64,000 bases of DNA from Halarcobacter sp. (GTDB lineage: Bacteria > Campylobacterota > Campylobacteria > Campylobacterales > Arcobacteraceae): positions 2,976,001-3,040,000 of the forward strand of contig NZ_OY780939.1 of the NCBI RefSeq assembly GCF_963675975.1, given 5' to 3'. Positions 44,409 through 54,220 of this stretch are shown one piece after another. Each line of letters starts with the position of its first letter. The first letter of the stretch is position 1. A program made the translations under genes and the position numbers. The notes under the pieces were generated by a model, which was not told the origin of the DNA, searched no databases, and saw only the letters and a list, made by a program, of their open reading frames with translations.

Positions 44409-47400
44409 CTATTTCGACCTTTTTCTTTGGCTTTATACAACTTATCATCTGTTATTTTATATAACTCTTTACTTGTTTTAATTTCATCTGCTTTTGCTGT
44501 ATATAAACCTACAGAAATTGTAATAGATGAACTTGCAGAATTATATCTATGTTCAATATTTAGCATCTCTATCTCTTTTCTAATCATTTCAGCAAAAGTA
44601 AGAGCTCCCTCATTGGTATTTGCTTGAAAAATTATCGCAAACTCTTCTCCACCAATTCTAAATGGAATATCAGATGAACGCTTACATAAACTATTTATTT
44701 TTTTACCAATACTGATTAAAACCTCATCTCCTTTTTGATGTCCATAATTATCATTATACTGTTTGAAATGATCAACATCAAAAATCACAAATGCAAATAT
44801 TTGATTAGATCTTTTTATTCTATTTATCTCTTTATCAAACATAATATTGAAATATCTTTTATTATAAAGTGTTGTTAACTCATCTGTTATTGATAGATAC
44901 TCTATTCTCTTTTTATCTGTAATATTACTTTTAATAGAACTGTATCCTATAATATTTCCATTTTTATCAAATTGAGGTGTTATAGTAGTAGAGACCCAAT
45001 AAGTATGACCATCTTTATTTTTATTTTTTATTTCACCCTTCCAAGTTTTACCTTTTTTAATTGTTTGCCAAAGTTCTTTATATACTTGTTCTGGCACATC
45101 TTCATGTCTTACTATATTATGAGATTGACCAATTAACTCCTCTTTTGAATAACCAGATATATTGCAAAAAGCTTTACTAACTTCAGTTATGATACCATTT
45201 TTATCAGTTTTTGAAATAATTACATTTTCATTAATTAAATCTAAATTTTTTTGCATCTTCTCATTAACTTCTCTAATCTTTTTATTTTTATATACAATTA
45301 TTACAATAATAAAAGTAAAAAATAAAACAATCCATAAAATTTTTTGATAATCAATATTTTGTTGATATTTTACTGATAACCATTTTTTTGATATTTCATT
45401 TTTTTGTTCATTTGATAGATTTTTAATTAGTTTATTAAAAATTACATTTAAAAGAGGTTCTTTTACAGTTGTAGCAAAAGACAATCCCCAATCACCTTCT
45501 ACTTTCCCTGTAATTTTTAAATTACCTATATAGTTTTTTTGTATCTCATATCCAATAATAGGTAAAGAATCAATCACTGCATATAATTTATTATTATCAA
45601 CTTTGCTAAGCCCCTCTTGTATGTTATCAATCTCTACAATATCAATATTTGGATATTTTTCTTTTAAATATTTTTTATAAAAAGAGTTTTTTAATAAACC
45701 AATTTTTTGTTTATCTAAAGTAGAAATATCATTTATAAAAGGTTTATCTGTTTTAGTTGCAATAACAAGTGGAAAATCCAGATATCTATCTGTAAAATTA
45801 AAATACTCAGAATACTCTTTTGAATCAAAAAACACAGGCATAATTTCACATTTGCCCTGCTTTATTAAATCTAAAGTTTCCTTCCAAGAAGTAGTTCTTT
45901 TTAGATTTATTTCTATAGGAACTTCACTTTTAAATAAATCTATATATTCAGAACTTATACCTATATAATTTCCATTTTTAATCCCTTCAATAGGCATAAA
46001 ATTTGGATTAATACACATATTAAATTCTTTTTTTGTTTTTAAAAAACTTATCTCCTCTTGATTTATAATAAACTTTTTTAACTCTTCACTTTTTACATCT
46101 ATCCATTTACTTTTTAATTTTATTTTTTCATAAACAGGTATTGAGTTTTCAACTTTTTCCAAAATCGATTTTAATATACTATTTTTTTTAGATACACCAA
46201 CATACAAACCTATTTTTTCTAAATACTTCATATCATTAATATTTATTGTTTTTAAATTAACAAACCAATTTTTCTTAATTAAATATTGAATTAAAGTTAA
46301 ACCTCCAAATGCTGCATCAATTTTTCCATTTGATACATCACTAATTGCTTCTGAAATACTATCAACTAATACTAAATCTATAGAACTGTAATATTTTTTA
46401 AATATCCCTTCAAGATATGATTTTCTAAGCATTGCCACTTTTTTTCCTTTAAGATCTTCAAAGGAATTAATATTTAAATCTTTTCTTACAACTAAAGTTG
46501 GTATATAATCAATATCTTTAATATCCGTATATTCTATATACTCTTTTCTTGCATTACTTATAGCAACATGGGGCATAATATGTAATTTTCCACTTTTCAT
46601 ATCTTCTAAATGCTCATTCCATAAAGCAGTTTCAAATTTTATATTTACTCCTAAATATTTTCCTATAAGCTTAAAATAATCAATCGAGTAACCTTTAAAT
46701 TCCCCTTTTTCTTTAAAATTAAAAGGTGGAAAATCATCTAAACTTTGCACTGTTAAAGTAGGATTATTTTTCAAAAAATCTTTTTCTTCATCAGTAAAAC
46801 TCAAATCTATATATTTTTCATTGTAATCTTCAAAAACAAAATCTTTAACATTAAATGTATGTTCTGTTAAACCATACTCTTTATATAAATTATTTATATA
46901 TTGAACTCTACCTCTGTCTATTAAACCAATAGGGTAAGAATCCCTGTCAATCATATTATTTACTATCTTAGCTTCATATCTTAAATGTTCTAAAGATTTA
47001 CTTGAATTATATTTTTTATGAATCAATTGAATTATCTCTTCTTTATGATCTAAAGCATATTCCCAACCTCTTAAAGTCGCTTCTTTAAACCTATTAACCC
47101 TATCTGGGTGATTAATTACTTCATTTTGGTTTGTAAATAACATATCTCCGTATAAATCAAAACCATAATTTGTAGGATTGATAATATTTATATCAATATT
47201 TCTTTCTTTAAAATAAAAAGGCTCATTACTTAAATATGCGGGAGATATATCTACTTCATTGTTTATAAGTTTTAAGTAATCATTAGCTTCTCTTTTTCTA
47301 ATAAGATTAGGTTTTACATTAAATTTTTTAAGCATAGCTAAGATTGAAAAACCATCAGTATCATTTTCATAAAAAATCATATTTTTTTTATCAAAATCAT

Positions 47401-47749
47401 AAATAGAGTTTAACTTACTATTTTTTAGAGTTATTAATACATTTGGAGAGTGTTGAAAAATAGGAGCAACTAAAAAAACAGGTTCATTTTTTGATTTATA
47501 TAAAAAAAGTATAGAATCTGCAACTCCATATTGAGCTTCATTTTTAATCACTTGCTCTATATTATTATGTTTTAAATCCCTTTGTTTTATATCTACATCA
47601 AGACCAACTTCAGAATAAAAACCCTTTTCTTTTGCTGCATAATAACCTGCAAATTGAAATTGATGAAACCATTTTAATTGTAAAGTAATTTTTTCATTTG
47701 AATATAAAAAACCAACTAAAAAAAATATTATAAAAATTAATCGTAACAT
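44396..47749 (-). CDS. Giant diguanylate cyclase with NMT1 and two SBP_bac_3 sensor domains plus PAS
   Basis: 1117-aa protein. A signal peptide/TM (1-17) precedes an NMT1/THI5-like binding domain (about 20-300, L-K-W-F-H-Q-F-Q-F-A-G-Y). Two SBP_bac_3 domains follow (about 320-560 and 570-800), each with a Y-I-E-Y-T-D or F-N-F-T-D-R type start. A TM (about 812-832), PAS (about 845-960, G-Y-S-K-E-E-L) and GGDEF domain (about 965-1117) complete it. F-R-I-G-G-E-E-F is intact with an I-site R-S-S-D before it. So three stacked periplasmic binding domains control c-di-GMP synthesis. Ligands are unknown; NMT1 domains bind thiamine precursors or nitrate/sulfonate-like molecules, SBP_3 bind amino acids. 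Confidence 0.88.
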   Translation of the reverse strand: MLRLIFIIFFLVGFLYSNEKITLQLKWFHQFQFAGYYAAKEKGFYSEVGLDVDIKQRDLKHNNIEQVIKNEAQYGVADSILFLYKSKNEPVFLVAPIFQHSPNVLITLKNSKLNSIYDFDKKNMIFYENDTDGFSILAMLKKFNVKPNLIRKREANDYLKLINNEVDISPAYLSNEPFYFKERNIDINIINPTNYGFDLYGDMLFTNQNEVINHPDRVNRFKEATLRGWEYALDHKEEIIQLIHKKYNSSKSLEHLRYEAKIVNNMIDRDSYPIGLIDRGRVQYINNLYKEYGLTEHTFNVKDFVFEDYNEKYIDLSFTDEEKDFLKNNPTLTVQSLDDFPPFNFKEKGEFKGYSIDYFKLIGKYLGVNIKFETALWNEHLEDMKSGKLHIMPHVAISNARKEYIEYTDIKDIDYIPTLVVRKDLNINSFEDLKGKKVAMLRKSYLEGIFKKYYSSIDLVLVDSISEAISDVSNGKIDAAFGGLTLIQYLIKKNWFVNLKTININDMKYLEKIGLYVGVSKKNSILKSILEKVENSIPVYEKIKLKSKWIDVKSEELKKFIINQEEISFLKTKKEFNMCINPNFMPIEGIKNGNYIGISSEYIDLFKSEVPIEINLKRTTSWKETLDLIKQGKCEIMPVFFDSKEYSEYFNFTDRYLDFPLVIATKTDKPFINDISTLDKQKIGLLKNSFYKKYLKEKYPNIDIVEIDNIQEGLSKVDNNKLYAVIDSLPIIGYEIQKNYIGNLKITGKVEGDWGLSFATTVKEPLLNVIFNKLIKNLSNEQKNEISKKWLSVKYQQNIDYQKILWIVLFFTFIIVIIVYKNKKIREVNEKMQKNLDLINENVIISKTDKNGIITEVSKAFCNISGYSKEELIGQSHNIVRHEDVPEQVYKELWQTIKKGKTWKGEIKNKNKDGHTYWVSTTITPQFDKNGNIIGYSSIKSNITDKKRIEYLSITDELTTLYNKRYFNIMFDKEINRIKRSNQIFAFVIFDVDHFKQYNDNYGHQKGDEVLISIGKKINSLCKRSSDIPFRIGGEEFAIIFQANTNEGALTFAEMIRKEIEMLNIEHRYNSASSSITISVGLYTAKADEIKTSKELYKITDDKLYKAKEKGRNRVEY

Positions 47750-47867
47750 GATACTCTCTTTTTATTTCCCTCTTTTATAAATTATATCTAAAAAATATCA
47801 AATTCTTTTTTATCATATTAAATTATTGTAAATCATTATTAATATTCATTTAGATAAAATATCTCTT

Positions 47868-48578
47868 ATGACAGATAAGGTATTTGAAAAAACAATTAAC
47901 AAACAGTTTGAATTTGATGAAGAGGTAGCATCAGTATTTGATGATATGCTAAATCGTTCAGTTCCATTTTATAAAGAGATGCAAAGACTAACAATAAATT
48001 TTGGTCTAAATTTTCTAGAAAAAGATGATAAAGTTTATGATTTAGGATGTTCTACAGCTTCAACACTAATTGAACTTGCAAAGCACTCCCCTTTTCCTCT
48101 TGAATTAATAGGAATTGATAACTCTGAAGCTATGCTTTCTCGTGCAAAAAAGAAAGCTAAAGCATTTGGTGTAGATATTAAACTTATAAATGAGGATTTA
48201 CATAATATCTCTTATGATAATGCAAAATTAATCATTTCTAATTATACACTTCAATTTATCAGACCCCTACAAAGAGAAAAGTTAGTTAAAAAAATTTATG
48301 ATAGCCTTGAAGAAAATGGTATTTTTATCTTTTGTGAAAAAGTTATCTCTTCAGATAAAATACTTGGAAAACAATATATAGATGAGTATTATGAATTTAA
48401 AAAAACTCAAGGTTATAGTGAATTTGAGATTGCACAAAAAAGAGAAGCTTTAGAAAATGTTTTAATACCTTATACTGAAGAAGAAAATAAAAAAATGATT
48501 TTAGATGCTGGATTTAGCCATTGTGAAACACTTTTTAAGTGGGTAAACTTCAGCACCTTTATTGCAATAAAAAAATAA
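47868..48578 (+). CDS. cmoA: Carboxy-S-adenosyl-L-methionine synthase
   Basis: 236-aa CmoA, which makes Cx-SAM for the cmo5U modification at tRNA position 34. The SAM-fold motif [11 protein letters not shown] and the CmoA-specific S-N-Y-T-L-Q-F-I are present. Full length. A terminator follows at 48579-48594. Confidence 0.92.
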   Translation: MTDKVFEKTINKQFEFDEEVASVFDDMLNRSVPFYKEMQRLTINFGLNFLEKDDKVYDLGCSTASTLIELAKHSPFPLELIGIDNSEAMLSRAKKKAKAFGVDIKLINEDLHNISYDNAKLIISNYTLQFIRPLQREKLVKKIYDSLEENGIFIFCEKVISSDKILGKQYIDEYYEFKKTQGYSEFEIAQKREALENVLIPYTEEENKKMILDAGFSHCETLFKWVNFSTFIAIKK

Positions 48579-48600
48579 AGCCTCTTCTGAGGCTCTTTAG
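48577..48600 (+). terminator. Rho-independent terminator after cmoA
   Basis: AGCCTC (48579-48584) pairs with GAGGCT (48589-48594) around TTCT, followed by CTTT and then AGGTTTTG. The cmoA stop is at its left edge. Confidence 0.7.
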
Positions 48601-48698
48601 GTTTTGCTTCTTTTATTAGGAATTTATTTCATAAACTAAAAAGAAGAAAAAAATAATAAGATCCCCTTTTTTATAGGGACTAATAAAAAGGAAATTAT

Positions 48699-49205
48699 AT
48701 GTTAGAAGTTGGTCAAACTGCACCAGAATTTTGTGCTTTAAATCAAGATGATATAGAAATATGTTCAAGAGACCTATTAGGAAAATGGATTGTTTTATAT
48801 TTTTATCCAAAAGATATGACTCCTGGTTGTATAAATGAGGCTTGTGATTTTACAGCAGCAGAACCAGAATTTGATAAATTAGATGCAATAATCTTAGGTG
48901 TAAGCCCTGATGACACGAAAAAACACAGAAATTTTATTGAGAAAAAAGAATTATCGATTACACTTTTAGCTGATGTTGAGAAAAAAATGTGTGAAGCATA
49001 TGAAGTTTGGCAACTTAAAAAATTTATGGGAAAAGAGTTTATGGGTGTAGTTAGAACTACATTTATAATAAATCCTGAGGGTAAAATAGCTGCTTTATGG
49101 GATAAAGTAAGTGTTAGAAAGAAAAAAACTGTAAAAGGTGAAAAAATAGAAATACTTCATGCTAATGAAGTTAAAGAAAAATTAGAAGAGTTACAAGGAA
49201 AATAA
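48699..49205 (+). CDS. bcp: Thiol peroxidase Bcp (peroxiredoxin)
   Basis: 168-aa cytoplasmic PrxQ/Bcp-type peroxiredoxin. P-x3-T-P-G-C contains the peroxidatic Cys and a second Cys lies five residues later (C-I-N-E-A-C), the atypical two-Cys arrangement reduced by thioredoxin. AAGGAA precedes the ATG. It ends on the start of the next gene (TAATG). Confidence 0.92.
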   Translation: MLEVGQTAPEFCALNQDDIEICSRDLLGKWIVLYFYPKDMTPGCINEACDFTAAEPEFDKLDAIILGVSPDDTKKHRNFIEKKELSITLLADVEKKMCEAYEVWQLKKFMGKEFMGVVRTTFIINPEGKIAALWDKVSVRKKKTVKGEKIEILHANEVKEKLEELQGK

Positions 49206-50284
49206 TGAAACTTTTAACAAAAACCCTATTTGCTTTATTTGCAACATCAATCCTTTCACAAGGTTTATTGGCAAAAACAACAATTTGTTATAAAAAAGAC
49301 TGGAAATCTCCTGCTACTATTGAAACAACAAAATTAGATGGTGGTGAGTGTAAAAATGAGTTATCTTATAAAGATATGTTAAGTCAAGGTTGGTTTTTAA
49401 AAGATATTAAAATTGAAAAAGGAACTAAAGGACTTAATTATATTTATGTATTTTCAGATAAAGAGATAGTAAGTATAAACAATAGTGATTTATTAAATAA
49501 CAAATATCAAAAACTAGATTATAGAGCAATAGCTTCAAGAATCAGTGATGTAAATGAAGAAACAGCTAAAATTGATATTGGAAACTTAAGAGTTGGACAA
49601 AGTGCAATTATTCAACATTTTTATAAGAATAATCAATCCCTTATAGTTTCAAATGCATATGTAATAGATTCAAACGAGACTAGCTCAACAATCAAATTTA
49701 TCCCCTTTTTAGATATTAAACAAAATGCTTTACCAACTTCAAATAGAAAACCTCAAAATGGAGATGTAGCTATAGTAAACTATCTTTACAACGCTTCTTT
49801 AATTGTTGCTCCATCTCAAGATGCATTTACAGCAACAAGGGAAAAATTTAGAGATAACAACTTTATCCACTCTGATTTATTTGCAGTATATTTAAAAAAT
49901 GAAGGTATCCCTTTACCATCTAAGAAAGTTATTCAAGATTATGCTATTTCTCAAAACTTAGGAACTATCTTTTTTATAATAGATAGTACAGTTTATATTG
50001 TAGATGCTAAAACTTTTGCAATTTTACAAAAAGACACTATTGCATATAATTTTGTAGAAAATAAAAAAATGCCATTTTATACAAGAATTGAAAAAATTGA
50101 GAGCAATATTATAAACTCAGTTTTAGATTATAAAAGCTGGCTTGGAAAAATAGAAGAGTTTTTAGGTGCTGACAATAGAACAGAAGAGGAGATTTTATTA
50201 GAAGATCAAATCGCTTCTGGAGAGTTAAAAATTGATGCTGCAATCTATGCAAACTACTATAAAACAATTTTAGGTATAAAATAA
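49205..50284 (+). CDS. Periplasmic PgbA-like (plasminogen-binding N-terminal domain) protein
   Basis: 359-aa exported protein with signal peptide (1-23, ending L-L-A-K). Segments such as R-V-G-Q-S-A-I-I, A-L-P, N-G-D-V-A-I-V-N-Y-L-Y, I-V-A-P-S-Q-D-A-F and H-S-D-L-F-A match what I recall of the PGBA_N family of Campylobacterota, named after Helicobacter PgbA. Host plasminogen binding was shown for Helicobacter proteins only; here the cellular role is unknown. It is coupled to bcp upstream and glcD downstream by one-base overlaps. Confidence 0.6.
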   Translation: MKLLTKTLFALFATSILSQGLLAKTTICYKKDWKSPATIETTKLDGGECKNELSYKDMLSQGWFLKDIKIEKGTKGLNYIYVFSDKEIVSINNSDLLNNKYQKLDYRAIASRISDVNEETAKIDIGNLRVGQSAIIQHFYKNNQSLIVSNAYVIDSNETSSTIKFIPFLDIKQNALPTSNRKPQNGDVAIVNYLYNASLIVAPSQDAFTATREKFRDNNFIHSDLFAVYLKNEGIPLPSKKVIQDYAISQNLGTIFFIIDSTVYIVDAKTFAILQKDTIAYNFVENKKMPFYTRIEKIESNIINSVLDYKSWLGKIEEFLGADNRTEEEILLEDQIASGELKIDAAIYANYYKTILGIK

Positions 50285-51672
50285 TGATAGAACAAAAACA
50301 TATTGACTACTTTGTAGATGTTGTTGGAAAAGAGAATGTCTATAGTGATAAAGCACATAAAATAGCTTATTGTTATGATGCAACAAAAGAGAGATTTGAA
50401 CCTGATGCAGTTGTTTTTCCAAGGGATGAACAAGATATTTCAAAAGTACTTAAATATTGTAACGAAGAAAAAATAGTAATTGTTCCTAGAGGAGCAGGAA
50501 GTGGCTTCACAGGTGGAGCACTTCCATCTAATGGTGGAATTATATTATCATTAGAAAGACATATGAATAAACTTCTAGAAATTGATATGGAAAATATGGT
50601 TGGAGTTGTTCAACCAGGACTTATAAATATGCAGTTTCAAAAAGCAGTTGAAGAGGTTGGTTTATTTTACCCACCAGATCCAGCAAGTGAAGAATACTCA
50701 ACTTTAGGTGGAAATGTATCTGAAAATGCAGGTGGGATGAGAGCTGCGAAATATGGTATTACAAAAGATTATGTGGTTGCATTAAGAGCTGTATTACCAA
50801 ACGGTGAAATAATAACAGCAGGTAAAAAAACTATTAAAGATGTTGCAGGATATAACACCGCTGGTATCCTAATTGCCAGTGAAGGTACACTGGCTGTTAT
50901 TACAGAAATCACTTTAAAACTTATTCCAAAACCAAAGTTCAAACAAACATATATGGGTGTTTTTCCTGATGTAAATAAAGCTATGAATGCAGTATTTAAA
51001 TCACTAGCAAGTGGAGCAAATCCAGTTGCAATGGAGTTCTTAGATACTTTAGTTATCAAAGCTTTAAAACAAAAATTTCCACAAGTTGAACTTCCTGAAA
51101 ATGCAGGTGGAGTTTTAGTTGGAGATGTTGATGGTTCTTCAGAAGCTGAAATCAATGCTCAACTTGAAACATTAAAAGAATCATTTGCAAACAATGGGTC
51201 AATTGACTTTATAGTTGCAAAAGATGAAGAACATGGAAAATCTCTATGGTTTGCAAGAAGAAATGCAAGTCCAGCCACAGCAATCTATGGAACAAAAAAA
51301 CTAAATGAAGATATTTCTGTTCCAAGATCTAAGCTTCCAGAAGCTCTTGATTCAATCTATGCAATAGGTGAAAAATATGGATTTAATGTTCCATGTTTTG
51401 GTCATGCAGGTGATGGAAATATTCACGTAAATGTAATGGTAAAAGATAAAAACAACTCTAAAGAGATGGAAGATGGCCACAAAGCTATTGAAGAGATTTT
51501 CCAATTAGTTGTTGATATGGGTGGAACTTTATCAGGTGAACATGGAATTGGTTTATCAAAAGCTCCATTTATGAATATTGCTTTTAATGAAGCAGAAATA
51601 GAATTATTTAAAAGTATAAAAAAAGCATTTGACCCAAATAACATTTTAAATCCATTTAAAATGGGTCTTTAA
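50284..51672 (+). CDS. glcD: FAD-linked glycolate/lactate oxidase subunit (GlcD family)
   Basis: 462-aa flavoprotein with an N-terminal FAD-binding domain (P-R-G-A-G-S-G-F-T-G-G-A, P-P-D-P-A-S, G-G-N-V-S-E-N-A-G-G) and a C-terminal oxidase domain (F-G-H-A-G-D-G-N-I-H, G-E-H-G-I-G). It should oxidise D-lactate or glycolate to the keto acid and reduce quinone. No GlcE/GlcF partner is next to it, so it may act as a D-lactate dehydrogenase. Confidence 0.9.
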   Translation: MIEQKHIDYFVDVVGKENVYSDKAHKIAYCYDATKERFEPDAVVFPRDEQDISKVLKYCNEEKIVIVPRGAGSGFTGGALPSNGGIILSLERHMNKLLEIDMENMVGVVQPGLINMQFQKAVEEVGLFYPPDPASEEYSTLGGNVSENAGGMRAAKYGITKDYVVALRAVLPNGEIITAGKKTIKDVAGYNTAGILIASEGTLAVITEITLKLIPKPKFKQTYMGVFPDVNKAMNAVFKSLASGANPVAMEFLDTLVIKALKQKFPQVELPENAGGVLVGDVDGSSEAEINAQLETLKESFANNGSIDFIVAKDEEHGKSLWFARRNASPATAIYGTKKLNEDISVPRSKLPEALDSIYAIGEKYGFNVPCFGHAGDGNIHVNVMVKDKNNSKEMEDGHKAIEEIFQLVVDMGGTLSGEHGIGLSKAPFMNIAFNEAEIELFKSIKKAFDPNNILNPFKMGL

Positions 51673-51677
51673 AAGAT

Positions 51678-52475
51678 ATGGAAGAGAATGATTTTGTAAA
51701 AAAACCAATCAAGAGTCTATTAAAAATTTTAGACTCTTTTTTTAATGATGATACTACATATTATGCAGCAAGTCTTAGTTTCTTTACAATCTTCTCTTTA
51801 CTTCCAATTATCGCCCTACTTATTTATATAATCTCAAGCTTAGAATTAATTCAAGGGTATTTAGATGTATTTATCAATTATATATTTGATATTTTAAACC
51901 CTACCCATTCAAAAGAGTTCTTAGAAGCTTTTAAAAACTATATTTCAAACTCAAATAAACTAGGTATTATTGGTGTACTTTATATGTTATTTGTATTTAT
52001 TATGTTTTTTAAAGATTATGAATATATAGTAAATAAAATACATAAAGCAAAAAGAAAACCTCTATTACAATCTTTTTTCTTTTATCTTATTTTTTTAGTT
52101 ACACTTCCACTTATGTTAGCTGCACTTAATATCGCACTATCATTTTATGAAAATACAATATTTAACTGGTTTATCACTTTTATATTTGCTTGGTTTATCT
52201 TTTTTGGTTTATTTAAATTGAGTGTAAACAAATATATCTCATCAAAAGCTGCTGCAATATCTTCACTATTTACTTTAATAGTATTGTCTATTACTAAAAA
52301 TTTATTTGTGTATTATGTGGTTTATAATAAAACTTATTCAACTATTTATGGTTCTTTGGCTATTTTATTGTTTTCTTTTTTCTGGATTTATATTTCGTGG
52401 GTTATATATCTTTATGGGATAAAAATGTGCCATAAACTAAATATTCTAGAAGAGAGTAAAAAATTAAAAAATTAA
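51678..52475 (+). CDS. YihY/BrkB-family membrane protein
   Basis: 265-aa protein with about six helices and the family signature Y-Y-A-A-S-L-S-F-F-T-I-F-S-L-L-P near the start and I-Y-L-Y-G near the end. Once called ribonuclease BN by mistake; the present view is a membrane transporter-like protein of unknown substrate. It starts 5 bp after glcD. Its end overlaps the convergent sensor gene by 4 bp. Confidence 0.88.
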   Translation: MEENDFVKKPIKSLLKILDSFFNDDTTYYAASLSFFTIFSLLPIIALLIYIISSLELIQGYLDVFINYIFDILNPTHSKEFLEAFKNYISNSNKLGIIGVLYMLFVFIMFFKDYEYIVNKIHKAKRKPLLQSFFFYLIFLVTLPLMLAALNIALSFYENTIFNWFITFIFAWFIFFGLFKLSVNKYISSKAAAISSLFTLIVLSITKNLFVYYVVYNKTYSTIYGSLAILLFSFFWIYISWVIYLYGIKMCHKLNILEESKKLKN

Positions 52476-53461
52476 CTTTTATTTTCTACTTCTTTTAAAA
52501 TACTATCTAATTGCTTTTTTAAATCATTTAATTTTTTTGTAGTTTTTATTAAGTTATCAGAAGACTCAATTGCAATATCTTCACTTCTATCAATACTTTT
52601 TATGATATCAGATTTATTTTCTAAATCATCAATAATATTTTCAAACTCATCAGTTAAATCTTGAAGTTTTTCCGAAGCTAATCTAGATTGTTCTAAAGCA
52701 ACTTCTGAGTAATTCATAGCTGAATTAACTTTATTAATAAAGAAATTAATATTGTCTGCCATCTCAACAAACTCTTTTTCAGATTCTATCTCAATTGGCT
52801 CTATCTCAGTTATATCAGAAGAACTAATTTTTTTATATTTTTCAAGAAACTCATTTGCATGACTTTCTATTTGTCTTAACTGAATTAAAGAATATAAAGA
52901 GAATATAAATAAAAATGAAAATGCCAAATATTGAAAGTTTTTGATAAATGCAGTTTTTTGCTCTATATATTCTGTATATAAAGTTACAATCTCATCTACC
53001 TCTTCAAGAAGCTTGTTATTAGTTTGATATATATACTCCAATATAGAGTTTAATTTTTCTATATCATTAGTTAATACTGCTTTTTTAAACTCAATTGTAT
53101 TTTTTTCAAAAGTTGCCCACATTACACTTACTTTTGAGATTTGATTTGCCAAACTTGCAGTTGGTGCTTCTGAAATTTTTAGCAAATCATTTCCATTTTT
53201 TAAAGTATCCAAACCATATTTAAATTCATCAATTGCATTATCAATTTCTGAGAAATTGTTTGCTCTTGTTTGATAAAGATAAAAAATATTTTTTGTAATT
53301 CTTTGGGTTAACATTCTTTGTTTTCCTGCAATATTTACAATTGTGGCATCTTTTATATTTTTTTGATTTAAATATATTGTTATGACAATTACACAAAATA
53401 TTGAAGTAAAGAGCAATGCACCTAAAATCTTTATTTTTTGACTTACACCTATTTTTTTCAT
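52472..53461 (-). CDS. Membrane protein with PilJ/NarX-like nitrate-sensing domain but no output domain
   Basis: 329-aa protein. A TM helix (about 10-30) is followed by N-I-A-G-K-Q-R-M-L-T-Q-R-I, the type IV pili methyl-accepting N-terminal motif related to the nitrate-binding P-box of NarX. A periplasmic four-helix bundle reaches about 175, a second TM covers about 178-197, and the remaining 130 residues are a charged coiled coil. There is no kinase, methyl-accepting or GGDEF domain. It starts 1 bp after the crp/fnr gene, so it is in the same operon. A role as a membrane nitrate/nitrite receptor influencing that regulator or a separate kinase is an inference. Confidence 0.75.
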   Translation of the reverse strand: MKKIGVSQKIKILGALLFTSIFCVIVITIYLNQKNIKDATIVNIAGKQRMLTQRITKNIFYLYQTRANNFSEIDNAIDEFKYGLDTLKNGNDLLKISEAPTASLANQISKVSVMWATFEKNTIEFKKAVLTNDIEKLNSILEYIYQTNNKLLEEVDEIVTLYTEYIEQKTAFIKNFQYLAFSFLFIFSLYSLIQLRQIESHANEFLEKYKKISSSDITEIEPIEIESEKEFVEMADNINFFINKVNSAMNYSEVALEQSRLASEKLQDLTDEFENIIDDLENKSDIIKSIDRSEDIAIESSDNLIKTTKKLNDLKKQLDSILKEVENKS

Positions 53462-53462
53462 T

Positions 53463-54125
53463 TTATATCCCTAAGTATATACTTTTCAATTCTTCTTCTT
53501 TTAAAATTACAACATTACTTTTTTCTACCATTATAGTTTCATTTCTAACTAATCTTTTTAAAACCCTTGATAAGGTTTCAGGCTGAATATGAAGAAGCAA
53601 TGCAACTTCTGTTCTTTTTAATTGGTTAAACATATCCAAATCATTTATTAACATAAAGGCAACTTTTGAAGTTGCATCAAAAACCAATTCCCTATTTATA
53701 ATACATTGTAATTGTTGGTTTTTATAAATCAACTCATTAATAAATTTTAATATTAATTCATTTTGTGCCAAAAACTCTTTTTTAAACCTGTTAAAATCAA
53801 TTGATAAAATGGTACTATCTCTTAAAAATTCACTATTTGAAAAACAGTTTATTTTATTATCTTGTAAATTAGATAATTCAGATATCATAGAGTTTGGATA
53901 AACATAATATAAAAATATTTCATTATCGTATTTATCTATTTTATAAACTTTTAAAAGTCCATCAATTAAAAATAATAATCTGTCTGTAGTTTCAGTTTCA
54001 TAGAAAAGTACTGTTTTTGCATTATATGAAGAGATTTCTGACATTGATGCTACTAAATCTAACTCACTATCTGACAAATGTGAAAATAAACTTATTGATT
54101 TTATTGCTTCTTTTGTTTTAATCAT
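53463..54125 (-). CDS. Crp/Fnr-family regulator of the nitrate/NO module
   Basis: 220-aa regulator: cyclic-nucleotide-binding-like sensor domain (about 10-125), dimer helix (130-150) and a C-terminal HTH whose recognition helix reads P-E-T-L-S-R-V-L. The E, S and R match FNR residues that read TTGAT. There is no N-terminal cysteine cluster; the only cysteines are isolated, so it is not an oxygen-sensing [4Fe-4S] FNR and resembles the Dnr/NssR type. I start at ATG 54125, because the longer frame begins at a TTG inside the binding box. No ribosome binding site precedes the ATG: TATAAT (54137-54132) is only 6 bp away, so the mRNA is probably leaderless. Confidence 0.82.
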   Translation of the reverse strand: MIKTKEAIKSISLFSHLSDSELDLVASMSEISSYNAKTVLFYETETTDRLLFLIDGLLKVYKIDKYDNEIFLYYVYPNSMISELSNLQDNKINCFSNSEFLRDSTILSIDFNRFKKEFLAQNELILKFINELIYKNQQLQCIINRELVFDATSKVAFMLINDLDMFNQLKRTEVALLLHIQPETLSRVLKRLVRNETIMVEKSNVVILKEEELKSIYLGI

Positions 54126-54159
54126 CGTACAATTATATAAAATTAAACTGAAACTTTTA

Positions 54160-54173
54160 TTGATTTGAATCAA
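54160..54173. promoter_or_regulatory. FNR-type box between the crp/fnr gene and the ygbA-like gene
   Basis: TTGATTTGAATCAA fits TTGAT-N4-ATCAA. Each direction has a -10 beginning 29.5 bp from the box centre: TACAAT at 54196-54201 for the gene at 54221, and TATAAT at 54137-54132 for the regulator. Both are the class II (-41.5) arrangement, so the regulator likely controls itself and its neighbour. Confidence 0.82.
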
Positions 54174-54220
54174 TTTAAAATATTTTTTATTTTATTACAA
54201 TTAGAATAAAAAAAAGATAT

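Noticed and set aside
48661-48690. Hairpin-like TCCCC/GGGA near 48663-48679 before bcp as a riboswitch
   Set aside because: Only a 4-bp stem with a loose loop; too weak to support a structured leader.
50769-51155. Antisense open frame inside glcD, and many similar ones
   Set aside because: Shadow frames of real genes with no ribosome binding site or recognisable product.
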